The translations under genes and the position numbers were made by a program. Below the pieces are notes generated by a model. That model saw only the letters and a list, made by a program, of their open reading frames with translations, was not told the origin of the DNA and ran no database searches. DNA of 64,000 bases. It comes from Leucobacter rhizosphaerae. Its GTDB lineage: Bacteria; Actinomycetota; Actinomycetes; Actinomycetales; Microbacteriaceae. The stretch covers positions 2,046,001 through 2,110,000 of the forward strand of contig NZ_CP095043.1 in assembly GCF_022919175.1 (NCBI RefSeq), given 5' to 3'. The stretch's first letter is position 1. Each line of letters begins with the position of its first letter. Of the stretch, positions 8,435 to 16,547 are shown piece after piece.

Positions 8435-9688
8435 GTGACCGCATCACTCGGTGTCGCCGTGATCGGCGCCGGCATGGCCGGTAAGGCCCACGCCGCCGCC
8501 TACCGCGCCGCACGCACCCTCTACGCTCCCGTCCTTCCCGAGATCCGCCTCGTCGCGATCGGCGATGTCTACGCCCCGCTCGGCGAGGAAACCGCGCAGC
8601 GCTTCGGCTTCGAGCGCCACGTCGCCGACTGGCGCGACATCGCCGCGGCCGACGACATCGACGTCGTCAGTGTGGTCGTCGCGAACGCACTGCACCGCGA
8701 GATCGTCGAGGGCCTGCTCGCCGCCGGCAAGCACGTGCTCTGCGAGAAGCCGCTGAGCGACACCATCGAGGACGCCCGCGCCATGGCGGAGTCCGCACGG
8801 ATCGCCGCCGAGTCCGGCACCCTCGCGCGCATCGGCTTCAGCTATTTGCGCGCGCCCGGGATCGCGTTCATCCGCCGCCTCATCGATGACGGCCGCCTCG
8901 GCGACGTGCTCCACTTCTCCGGACGCTACTGGACCGACTACGCGTGCCGCCCCGACACCCCGATCAGCTGGCGCTACCAGGGTCCCGCGGGATCCGGCGC
9001 GCTCGGCGACGTCGGCAGCCACCTCAGCTACATCGCGGAGTACCTGTGCGGGCCGGTCCGCGAGGTCTCCGGCGGCCGCTTCCACACGTCGATCACCGAG
9101 CGCCCGAAGCCCGTGGGTCAGGTCGTCGGGCACGGCGGTGGCGCGGTCAGCGACGAGACCGCCCCCGTCACCAACGACGACTACGCCACCTTCAACGCCG
9201 CCTTCGAGCGCTGCGTCGGCACGATCGAGGTGTCGCGCGTCGCCGCGGGGCATCCGAACGACCTGTACCTGGAGGTCTTCGGCTCCCAGGGCGCCGCGCG
9301 CTGGTCGCAGACGAACCCGTCCGCGGTCGAGGTGATGCTGCACGACGGGCAGGCCGATCTCGCGGGCTACCGCACGATCCCCCTCGGGCCCGCGCACCCC
9401 CACTACACGGGCGGCTGGGCCATGGACGCACCCGGCGTCGGCATCGGCCAGAACGACCTCTTCGTGCACCAGGCTCGGGCGTTCCTCGAGGAGGTCGCGG
9501 GAATCCCCGCCGCCGAGTCGCTGCCGCGCTGCAAGACCTTCGACGACGGCGTGCACAACATGGAGTTCCTCTCCGCGGTCGCCGAGTCGGCGGCGAGCGG
9601 ATCCTCCGTCGCCGTGCCGAGCGCCGCGCCCGGATCCAGCGCCGCGCCTGCCCCCACTACCGCACCCGACCAGGAGGCCACCCGATGA
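8435..9688 (+). CDS. Gfo/Idh/MocA family oxidoreductase
   Basis: A 417-residue NAD(P)-dependent dehydrogenase. The Rossmann motif VAVIGAGMAGKAHA is at the N terminus, CEKPLSD is the catalytic-lysine signature, and a long C-terminal beta-sheet domain includes YWTDYACRPDTPISWRYQGP. The C terminus carries about 35 Ala/Ser/Pro-rich residues that look like a disordered tail. The GTG start has GAAAGGA six bases upstream. The stop overlaps the next start (ATGA), so it is coupled to a sugar isomerase. Members of this subgroup oxidise inositols, glucosides or related polyols. The LacI and IolR-type sites in its promoter suggest a cyclitol role. The substrate is undetermined. Confidence 0.8.
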   Translation: MTASLGVAVIGAGMAGKAHAAAYRAARTLYAPVLPEIRLVAIGDVYAPLGEETAQRFGFERHVADWRDIAAADDIDVVSVVVANALHREIVEGLLAAGKHVLCEKPLSDTIEDARAMAESARIAAESGTLARIGFSYLRAPGIAFIRRLIDDGRLGDVLHFSGRYWTDYACRPDTPISWRYQGPAGSGALGDVGSHLSYIAEYLCGPVREVSGGRFHTSITERPKPVGQVVGHGGGAVSDETAPVTNDDYATFNAAFERCVGTIEVSRVAAGHPNDLYLEVFGSQGAARWSQTNPSAVEVMLHDGQADLAGYRTIPLGPAHPHYTGGWAMDAPGVGIGQNDLFVHQARAFLEEVAGIPAAESLPRCKTFDDGVHNMEFLSAVAESAASGSSVAVPSAAPGSSAAPAPTTAPDQEATR

Positions 9689-10686
9689 AGCTCGGCGTCT
9701 ACAACGCGATCCTGCACGACCGCACCCTGCCCGAGGCGATCGAGGTCGTCGCCGGTCTCGGCCTCACCGGGATCGAGCTCAACTCCGGCGGCTTCCTGCC
9801 GTCGCTGCACATCCCGACGTACGACGAGATCCTCGAATCCGATACCGCGCGCGATGAGTACCTCGGCCAGTTCGCGGGCACCGGCGTGGAGATCGCGGGC
9901 CTCAACTGCAACGGCAACCCGCTGCACCCGAAGCCCGCCATCGGCGACGCGCACGCGAGTGACGTCCGGCGTTCGATCCGGCTCGCCGAGCGTCTCGGGC
10001 AGGATCGGGTGGTCACGATGTCAGGGCTGCCCGGCGGCGAACCGGGTGCGACCACCGTGAACTGGGTCGTGAACGCTTGGAACTCGGCGGCGCTCGACGT
10101 GCTCGACTACCAGTGGGGCATCGCCGCGGACTTCTGGCGGGAGATCGACCGTTTCGCGGCCGACCACGGGGTGAAGGTGGCGCTCGAACTGCACCCGCAG
10201 AACCTCGTGTTCAACTCGGCGGACGTGCACAAGCTCATCGAGCTCACGGGCGCCACCCACGTCGGCGTCGAGCTCGACGCCTCGCACCTGTTCTGGCAGC
10301 AGATGGATCCGGTGGCGGTGGTGCGCCACCTCGGCGAGCTCGTCTTCCACGCCGCCGCGAAGGACGTGCGGGTGAACCCCGAGACCGCCGCGCTCAACGG
10401 CGTGCTCGACAACAGCTTCCGCCGGCTCGGGCCCGACGAGCCGCGCACGAACCTGGGCGGCGACGAGTGGGCGAACGAGTGGCCGACGCCGTCGGCCTGG
10501 GACTTCGTCGCACTGGGCAAGGGGCACGGTACGGCGTTCTGGACCGAGTTCCTGCGGGCGCTGCGCGAGGTGGATCCGGAGATGTGGGTGAACATCGAGC
10601 ACGAGGACGTCTCGCTCGGCCGGATCGAGGGGCTGGAGGTGGCAGCGCGCGTGCTGCGCGACGCCGACGCCGAGCTCGGAGGCTGA
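9685..10686 (+). CDS. Sugar phosphate isomerase/epimerase (TIM barrel)
   Basis: A 333-residue xylose-isomerase-like TIM barrel. Segments such as KVALELHPQNLVFNS and HVGVELDASHLFWQQ carry the Glu/His/Asp ligands usual in this fold (IolE, IolH and IolI relatives). The ATG overlaps the stop of the preceding dehydrogenase by four bases, so the pair are made together. A dehydrogenase plus an isomerase or dehydratase of this fold is the standard opening of an inositol or keto-sugar pathway. The specific reaction cannot be told from sequence alone. Three palindromic repeats follow the gene. Confidence 0.75.
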   Translation: MKLGVYNAILHDRTLPEAIEVVAGLGLTGIELNSGGFLPSLHIPTYDEILESDTARDEYLGQFAGTGVEIAGLNCNGNPLHPKPAIGDAHASDVRRSIRLAERLGQDRVVTMSGLPGGEPGATTVNWVVNAWNSAALDVLDYQWGIAADFWREIDRFAADHGVKVALELHPQNLVFNSADVHKLIELTGATHVGVELDASHLFWQQMDPVAVVRHLGELVFHAAAKDVRVNPETAALNGVLDNSFRRLGPDEPRTNLGGDEWANEWPTPSAWDFVALGKGHGTAFWTEFLRALREVDPEMWVNIEHEDVSLGRIEGLEVAARVLRDADAELGG

Positions 10687-10722
10687 CGGGGGCCGCTGCG
10701 GCCAGCACCTCCCTTCGATGGG

Positions 10723-10776
10723 GTGTGAGCGATTACTGTGGTGAATGTCTCTTTCTTGGCCGGATATCGCTCACAC
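10723..10776. repeat. GTGAGCGA palindromic intergenic repeat, copy 2
   Basis: Termini GTGTGAGCGAT (10723-10733) and the exact complement ATCGCTCACAC (10766-10776) enclose 32 bases of unrelated sequence. It is the first of three copies downstream of the isomerase gene. Confidence 0.75.
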
Positions 10777-10796
10777 GACTGCGCCGCCCCGGGTGT

Positions 10797-10846
10797 GTGA
10801 GCGATTCCGGTTGCGAAAATCTCGTCCTTGACCAGAATTCGCTCAC
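10797..10846. repeat. GTGAGCGA palindromic intergenic repeat, copy 3
   Basis: GTGAGCGATTCCGG (10797-10810) faces CCAGAATTCGCTCAC (10832-10846). The outer eight bases pair perfectly and the inner stem is imperfect. It lies about 20 bases after copy 2. Confidence 0.72.
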
Positions 10847-10869
10847 GCCACCCCACCCATCCCGGGGGT

Positions 10870-10919
10870 GTGAGCGAATTCCGGGCGAACTCCCGCAGGT
10901 TTCAGCAGAAATCGCTCAC
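10870..10919. repeat. GTGAGCGA palindromic intergenic repeat, copy 4
   Basis: GTGAGCGAATTC (10870-10881) faces AGAAATCGCTCAC (10907-10919). The outer eight bases pair perfectly. It is the last copy of the cluster, about 100 bases before the histidine kinase start. Confidence 0.72.
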
Positions 10920-11023
10920 GGAAGAGAGCCCCAGCAACACCGCACCGGGGTCACAATTGCACCAGGTCCCTTGAGCGCGCGGCGCCCCCGGCCCTAGGCT
11001 CTCCCTGAGGTGACCCCATCGCC

Positions 11024-12883
11024 ATGACTCCAGCCCCAGGACCGACCCGAAGCCCCGGGCCGACGCCCACCCCCGCACCGCCCCGCATGCCGACGCGCCT
11101 GCGCACGGGCGGCGGCGCATCGTTCCGAGCCGCGCTCCTGCTCATCGGCCTCTTCGCGCTCACCCTCGGCGGCCTGCAGCTCGCGGCCGGCGCGGCCCCG
11201 GAGTCGCCGACACCGTTCTGGATCCCGGTGGCGTTCACTCTCGTGTACGGGATCTGGGCCGCAGCCGGGATCATCGCGTGGTGGCGCCGTCCGCAGAGCG
11301 GCACCGGCGGGCTCCTGCTCGTCGGCGCGGTGGCCATGTTCTTCGCCGGAGCGGGCAATCTGGGGCTGCCGGTGCTCACGGGGCTCAGCACTGTGTTCGC
11401 GACGACCGTGCTCGCGGTCACCCTGCACCTGCTGCACGCCTTCCCCTCGGGCCGCCTGCAGGGGCGCCTGTCGAAGCTCACCGTGGCCGTCGGCTACGCC
11501 GTGACCCTGGTGCTGCAGATGCCGCTCTACCTGCTGCCGCCCGAGCAGACGACGCTGCACACGGTGGCGTCGTGGGTGCAGAGCGTCGTCGGATTCGCCG
11601 TGATGCTGCTCACGGCGGTGATCCTGCTCGGGCGACTCCGCTCGGCGGACCCGAGCAACCGCGGGGTGCTCCTGCCGGTGTACGCGACCGGGATCCTCGC
11701 CGTGATCATGCTCCCGCTGTCGGCGAACTTCATGCACCTGCTCCCCGTCGACCCCGAGGCCACCGGCGTGGTGCAGCTGATCGTGCTGGCCGCGATCCCG
11801 ATCGCCTTCCTGCTCGGTGTGCTGTTCGGCCGCTTCACGCAGACGGCCGAGGCCGACGCGCTGAGCGCCTGGCTCGGCAGCCCGGGCGCCGCCCAGACCG
11901 CCGCCGGGCAGGTGCTCGCGAGCTCTCTCGGCGACGACTCGCTGCGGCTCGCCTACTGGTCGGACGAGCGTCGCGTGTTCCTCGATGAAGACGGGGTCGA
12001 GGTCGACGTCCGGGCGCAGGTGCCGCCGCGGCGCTGGGAGGAGGTCCGGGTGGAGGCGCGGCTCGTCGGCGCGATCAGCTACGACGAGCGCATGATCGCC
12101 GACCCCGAGACGGTGCGACGCGCGGGACGGGTCTTCGCCCTCGCGGTCGACCGCGAACGGCTCACCGCCGCGCTGATGGCGAGTCACGAGGAACTGCTGC
12201 TCTCGCGGCTCCGGATCGTCGAGGCCGCCGACCTCGAGCGCACCCGGATCGCCCGCGATCTGCACGACGGCCTGCAGGTGCAACTGGTGCTGCTCGCGCT
12301 CGAGGCCCAGCAGATCGCGGCGGCCGCGGAGGCTGACGGGCCCGATGCGGGGTCCGGATCCGGATCCGCCCCATCCGGATCCGCCCCAACCGCAGCCGCG
12401 ACCACCGCCCCCACCACCGCAGCCGCCGCCACCGCCCTGCGGCACCGCCTCGATGACGCCGCCGCCGACCTGCGTCGGCTCGTGCACGCCGTGCTGCCCC
12501 CGGCCCTCGTCGAGCGCGGCCTCACCGTCGCGGCCGAGGACCTGGTCGACCGACTCGACATCCCGGCGACCCTCACGAGCGACATCGGCGATCTCCCCCT
12601 CGCCCCGGTCACGGCCCAGTCGGCCTACCTCATCGTCGCCGAGGCGCTCACCAACACCGTCAAGCACTCGGGGGCGAGTGCGGTGGGCGTGGAACTCACC
12701 CGACGCGACGGCACCCTCCAGCTGCGGGTGCGGGATGATGGCTGCGGCGGGGCGACGGTGCGGGGGAGCACGGGGCTGAAGGGTCTCGCCGACCGCGTCG
12801 ACGCGCTCGGCGGATCGTTCGAGCTGGTGTCCCCGCGGGGAGCGGGGACGGAACTGAGAGTGGAGCTGCCGTGCGGGTCGTGA
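11024..12883 (+). CDS. Membrane sensor histidine kinase (NarL/HisKA_3 type)
   Basis: A 619-residue two-component kinase. After a Pro-rich N terminus there are about seven or eight hydrophobic segments (residues 35-275). The HisKA_3 dimerisation box RIARDLHDGLQVQL follows, with the phospho-accepting His414. The C-terminal ATPase has an N box (EALTNTVKHSGA) and G boxes (DDGCGG, GLKGLADRVDALGG). A low-complexity Gly/Ser/Ala/Thr insert (about 444-470) splits the dimerisation helices, which is unusual. The response regulator gene overlaps its 3' end by 13 bases, so they form a cognate pair. The stimulus is unknown. The preceding palindromic repeats separate it from the sugar genes. Confidence 0.88.
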   Translation: MTPAPGPTRSPGPTPTPAPPRMPTRLRTGGGASFRAALLLIGLFALTLGGLQLAAGAAPESPTPFWIPVAFTLVYGIWAAAGIIAWWRRPQSGTGGLLLVGAVAMFFAGAGNLGLPVLTGLSTVFATTVLAVTLHLLHAFPSGRLQGRLSKLTVAVGYAVTLVLQMPLYLLPPEQTTLHTVASWVQSVVGFAVMLLTAVILLGRLRSADPSNRGVLLPVYATGILAVIMLPLSANFMHLLPVDPEATGVVQLIVLAAIPIAFLLGVLFGRFTQTAEADALSAWLGSPGAAQTAAGQVLASSLGDDSLRLAYWSDERRVFLDEDGVEVDVRAQVPPRRWEEVRVEARLVGAISYDERMIADPETVRRAGRVFALAVDRERLTAALMASHEELLLSRLRIVEAADLERTRIARDLHDGLQVQLVLLALEAQQIAAAAEADGPDAGSGSGSAPSGSAPTAAATTAPTTAAAATALRHRLDDAAADLRRLVHAVLPPALVERGLTVAAEDLVDRLDIPATLTSDIGDLPLAPVTAQSAYLIVAEALTNTVKHSGASAVGVELTRRDGTLQLRVRDDGCGGATVRGSTGLKGLADRVDALGGSFELVSPRGAGTELRVELPCGS

Positions 12884-13545
12884 TCGGGGAGGATGAGGTG
12901 CTGCTGCGGGAGGGCCTCACTCACGTACTGGAGAACAACGGCGTGGCGGTCGTGGGCGCCGTCGGCACGGCGAGCGAGCTCGAGGTCGAGGTCGCGCGGC
13001 TCGCACCCGACCTCGTCATCACCGACATCCGGATGCCGCCCACGCACACCGACGAGGGGCTCGTCGCGGCGCTCCGGATCCGCCAGGCTCACCCCGAGGT
13101 GGCGGTCGTGGTGCTCTCGCAGTACGTGCAGCGCCGCTACGCCACCGATCTGCTCGCGCAGCGCGAGGGCGGCGTGGGCTACCTGCTCAAACAGCGGATC
13201 GCGGACGTGCCGACCTTCGTCGCCGACCTGCACCGCGTGCAGGCGGGCGGCACGGCGCTCGACCCCGAGGTCGTGGCCGTGATGGTCTCCCGGGCCCGCA
13301 AAGCGCTCGGCCCGGTGGGTGATCTCACCCCGCGGCAACGCGAGGTGCTCGGGCTGATGGCGGAGGGGCGCAGCAACGCCCACATCGCCGCCCGGCTCGG
13401 CACCTCCGAGAAGGCCGTCGTGCAGCACACCTCGAACATCTACGGCGCCTTCGGCCTGCCCGTCGCCGCCGACGACCACCGCCGGGTGCTCGCGGTGATC
13501 CGCTACCTCTCCGCCGCGGGCGGCATCGACAGCCCCGCGCTCTAG
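12871..13545 (+). CDS. LuxR/NarL-family response regulator
   Basis: A 224-residue response regulator. The receiver domain has the acidic pair Glu7/Asp8, phospho-acceptor Asp52 (VITDIRMPP) and Lys107. The C-terminal LuxR helix-turn-helix spans about 150-215 (LTPRQREVLGLMAEGRSNAHIAA would be its core). The GTG start lies inside the kinase gene's 3' end (13-base overlap), so the two are co-translated. The stop codon TAG shares CTAG with the stop of the convergent carboxypeptidase gene, so the two transcripts overlap. Target genes are unknown; the neighbouring envelope genes are possible. Confidence 0.88.
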   Translation: MRVVIGEDEVLLREGLTHVLENNGVAVVGAVGTASELEVEVARLAPDLVITDIRMPPTHTDEGLVAALRIRQAHPEVAVVVLSQYVQRRYATDLLAQREGGVGYLLKQRIADVPTFVADLHRVQAGGTALDPEVVAVMVSRARKALGPVGDLTPRQREVLGLMAEGRSNAHIAARLGTSEKAVVQHTSNIYGAFGLPVAADDHRRVLAVIRYLSAAGGIDSPAL

Positions 13546-15200
13546 TACGCCTGCTGGATCAGCGCCGCGACCTTGCCCACGTCGTCATTCGCCTGGAAGA
13601 CGCCCTGGATATCATCGGCGAAGCCCTGGTTCACGATGATAGTGAAAGCGAGATGGCGGCCGCCCTCGGTGTCCATCACTCCTCCCAGGGTCTTGGTCAC
13701 CAACCGGAACCGATCGTTGAAGGGGTCACTACCGAGCAGTGTGCCGGTCTTGGCGAACACCTTCCCCGCGGCGGGGCTGTCTTTCTGCACGTCGGCGAGC
13801 GATCCGTCGACGCCCAGGATCGGCATCGTGTCGCGCCAGGCCTCGGCATCCGGCCGTTTCGACATGATCGTCTGGATCTCAACAGCGTTCTCCGGGGTGA
13901 TGAAGTTGCCGGCGAGCCCCGAGCCGTCGACGAGCGAGGCCCCGAGCGTGTCGAGACCGGCATCCGCCCAGATCTGCTGCGCGACCGCCAGGCCCTTGCC
14001 GCACTCCGTCTCCCCCGCGTCGGCGGCGAGCCGACAGATCAGCGTCTGCGCCCCGCGGTTGTAGCTCACCTTCATCACGTAGGTCGCTTCTTCGGAGAGC
14101 GGCAGCGACTCCAGCTCCGCCACGGTCGGCAGGGCCTCCACCGCGGCGGCATCGCCGAGCCCCGCGTCGGAGTTCGGCCGCACGGGGTCGACCGACACCG
14201 CGACCCCCGCGCGCTCCAGCGCCTCGATGAACGCCGTGCGCGCGAATGTCGCGGGATCCGGAAGCTCGTAGATCTTCAGCGATGGATCGCTGTCGGCGTT
14301 GATCGTGCCCTCGACGACGATGGTCGTCGGGTCATCGTCGGACACCGCCGGATCGCTGATGTGGGTCTCCGCTCCCGGCGCCACCGTTTCCACCTGGAGA
14401 TCGAGCTTCCACGGGGAAACGACCGGCGTGAGTGCTCCGGTTGCGGGCTCCCCCTCGGCACCCGGCGTGATCAGGATGTCGAGGATGTTCTGGTTGATCA
14501 CGATCGGGGTGACGGGTTTGCCGTCGAGGCTCCCGGTGAACAGCCGATCGTCGATCACGACGTCGCCGGAGACCGCGGTGATCCCGGCGGCCCTCACCTG
14601 CTCCGCCAGCTCGTCGAGCCCGGCGAGCGGATCCCCGGTCGTCAGCGTCGCGCCCGGAAGCGGGTTCGCATCGTTGTGATCGAGGTTCGTGAAGTCGACG
14701 GTGCCGTCCGCCTTCGTACGGCCGCCCATGGTGAGATCGCCCTGCGCCACGAGCACGAGATCGCCCGCGAGCGTGCCGCCGGAGACCGCGCCCGACTGCT
14801 TCACGGGGGTCGTGACGGTGTGATCCGGCCCCCACTGCACCCAGGCCGCACCGGCGCTGTAGGTCTTCACGAACGAGCCCGGCTCGGCGAGCTTGTCGCC
14901 GTCGAGGTCGATCAGCGTCTCGCCGGTGTCGAGGTCCTGCACCGAGATCAGCCAGCGGCCGCTCGCGAACTCCGGCTGGTTCATCACGTCCAGTGCCGCG
15001 TCCGGCAGGCCCGGTACGTCGGTGATCCGGGATCCCGCATCGCCCGCGGCGCTGGTGGGTCCGAGCCCCGGAGCCCCCGGGCTGCAGCCCGCGACGAGCG
15101 CGGCGACCGCGATGACGGCGCCCGCGCTCACCACCGCGGCGGCGCCCGGGCCGCGCCCGCGCGCGCGGCGAGTCGACGCGGCGCGGGATCGGAGGATCAC
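13542..15200 (-). CDS. D-alanyl-D-alanine carboxypeptidase/endopeptidase, PBP4 (DacB) family lipoprotein
   Basis: A 552-residue S13-family penicillin-binding protein. All three active-site motifs are present: SFVK (Ser109, Lys112), SYN (379-381) and KTG (484-486). The N terminus has an Arg-rich cap, a hydrophobic stretch and a lipobox LVAGC with Cys39, so it is likely a membrane-anchored lipoprotein working on peptidoglycan outside the cell. The GTG start overlaps the TGA stop of the upstream serine hydrolase (GTGA), which fixes the start; a much longer frame through the upstream gene is an artefact. It probably trims D-Ala or cuts cross-links. Confidence 0.87.
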   Translation of the reverse strand: MILRSRAASTRRARGRGPGAAAVVSAGAVIAVAALVAGCSPGAPGLGPTSAAGDAGSRITDVPGLPDAALDVMNQPEFASGRWLISVQDLDTGETLIDLDGDKLAEPGSFVKTYSAGAAWVQWGPDHTVTTPVKQSGAVSGGTLAGDLVLVAQGDLTMGGRTKADGTVDFTNLDHNDANPLPGATLTTGDPLAGLDELAEQVRAAGITAVSGDVVIDDRLFTGSLDGKPVTPIVINQNILDILITPGAEGEPATGALTPVVSPWKLDLQVETVAPGAETHISDPAVSDDDPTTIVVEGTINADSDPSLKIYELPDPATFARTAFIEALERAGVAVSVDPVRPNSDAGLGDAAAVEALPTVAELESLPLSEEATYVMKVSYNRGAQTLICRLAADAGETECGKGLAVAQQIWADAGLDTLGASLVDGSGLAGNFITPENAVEIQTIMSKRPDAEAWRDTMPILGVDGSLADVQKDSPAAGKVFAKTGTLLGSDPFNDRFRLVTKTLGGVMDTEGGRHLAFTIIVNQGFADDIQGVFQANDDVGKVAALIQQAY

Positions 15201-16402
15201 TGGCCCGAGCCGGTCTCGAGGACTGCGGCGAGCGCGCGGAAGGCCTGGTCCGCGGGGTGGGCGGCCGGGTTGTTCGACTCGTTCATGTACACGACGATGT
15301 TCGCACCGGTCTCGGTGTTGTGGAACGTGGCGGCGGTGAAGCCGAGTCCCTCGCCGTTGTGCCCGAACCAGTCCCCCGTCTCGCCCATGCCGACCGCGTA
15401 GCGATCGTAGGGCGGCGTCGGGATCGGGTTGCCGAGCGCCCGCAGCTCCTGGGTCTCGGGCAGCAGCAGCGCGCCGGTGCCGAGCGTCTCCGCCCACACC
15501 CGGCCGTCGTCGAGCGTGGAGAACATCGATCCGGCAGCGCCCAGGATCGAGGGGTTCTCGGGCTGCGGCGTGGCCTCGCCGTTCTCCACGAAGTATCCGA
15601 CGGGGTGCGGTTCGGCCCAGTCGGAGACGTCGGTGATGTACGCCGTGCCCGTCTGGCCGAGGGGCTCGAGGATGCGCTCGTTCAGCACCTCCGCGTAGGG
15701 CTTCCCGGTGACCTCCTCGATGACGGCGCCGATGAGGTTCGTGTTGGCGTTGGTGTAGCGGTACTCCGCGCCGGGCGCGAACTGCGGCTCGAGGCCGACC
15801 GCGAAGCTGTTGAGCTCCTCGAGCGTGTACACCTTGTCGGGATCCTTCTGGAACTCCTCGAGGAACGCCTCGTTGACGTAGTCGCCGTTGCCGCTCGACA
15901 TGTTCGCGAGCTGCAGCAGCGTGATCTGGTCGCCGTTCGTCACCCCGTCGACGTACTGGTCGATGGTGTCGTCGAGGCTGAGCTCGCCCTCGTCGGCGAG
16001 CTGGAGGAGCATGGTCACGGTGTACGACTTCGTGATGCTGCGAATGGGCCACTGCATGTCGGTCGTCACCTCGAGGTCGTTCTCGATGCTCGCGAGGCCG
16101 GCAGCGGTGGTCCACGATCCCTCGCCCGGGATCCAGACGCCCGCGGCCGCGCCGGGCACCCCGTACTCGGCCATGACCTCGTCGAGCGCGGCCTGCAGTT
16201 CGCCCTGCAGGTCCTCGGGCAGCTCGCCCTCGGGCGCGGCCGGCCGGGTGACCGTCGCGGTCTCCGCGCTCGCGTCGCCGCCGCTCGTGTCGGTGTCGCC
16301 GCTCGCGGGTGACGTGCACCCCGTGAGGAGCAGACCCGCGGCGGCGAGCAGTGCGACGCCCGCCAGCCGGATCGGTCGCACGGTGTCGGTGTGGTGCAGC
16401 AT
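15197..16402 (-). CDS. Serine-type D-Ala-D-Ala carboxypeptidase / class C beta-lactamase-fold lipoprotein
   Basis: A 401-residue S12-family serine hydrolase. The motifs SITK (Ser122, Lys125), YTN (216-218) and HNG (348-350) are all present. A lipobox LLTGC with Cys29 marks it as a lipoprotein, followed by an Asp/Ser/Thr-rich linker. Family members include D,D-carboxypeptidases, esterases and class C beta-lactamases, and sequence alone does not separate them. The ATG has GGGGGATG upstream. It is translationally coupled to the PBP4-type gene downstream, so the two probably cooperate in cell-wall remodelling. Confidence 0.85.
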   Translation of the reverse strand: MLHHTDTVRPIRLAGVALLAAAGLLLTGCTSPASGDTDTSGGDASAETATVTRPAAPEGELPEDLQGELQAALDEVMAEYGVPGAAAGVWIPGEGSWTTAAGLASIENDLEVTTDMQWPIRSITKSYTVTMLLQLADEGELSLDDTIDQYVDGVTNGDQITLLQLANMSSGNGDYVNEAFLEEFQKDPDKVYTLEELNSFAVGLEPQFAPGAEYRYTNANTNLIGAVIEEVTGKPYAEVLNERILEPLGQTGTAYITDVSDWAEPHPVGYFVENGEATPQPENPSILGAAGSMFSTLDDGRVWAETLGTGALLLPETQELRALGNPIPTPPYDRYAVGMGETGDWFGHNGEGLGFTAATFHNTETGANIVVYMNESNNPAAHPADQAFRALAAVLETGSGQ

Positions 16403-16547
16403 GGTTCATCCCCCCGAACGAACAGAGACACGCAGAGTCGCGGCTCACCGTTCAGAATCCCGGGCCGGCGTGGGCGACGCAATAGACCTGGGTCCAGCTC
16501 GCGCGGGATCCCAGTGCTCGCGCCGGTTCCGCGGGGTCACGATTCGG

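Larger units (their letters stand above)
10687..11023. other. Intergenic spacer packed with palindromic repeats
   Basis: A 337-base stretch without a gene. It holds three tandemly arranged members of the GTGAGCGA repeat family (listed separately) and then the leader of the histidine kinase gene. No small ORF with a ribosome-binding site was found. Confidence 0.7.

Noticed and set aside
10723..10919. The GTGAGCGA palindromes as ordinary terminators only
   Set aside because: The stems are weak in three copies, one copy lies between genes that need no terminator there, and the conserved termini with variable centres point to a repeat family.
15201..16448. A 968-residue reading of the PBP4 gene that runs on upstream
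   Set aside because: The extra 416 residues are an out-of-frame reading of the serine hydrolase gene. The GTG at 15200 overlapping its stop is the natural start.
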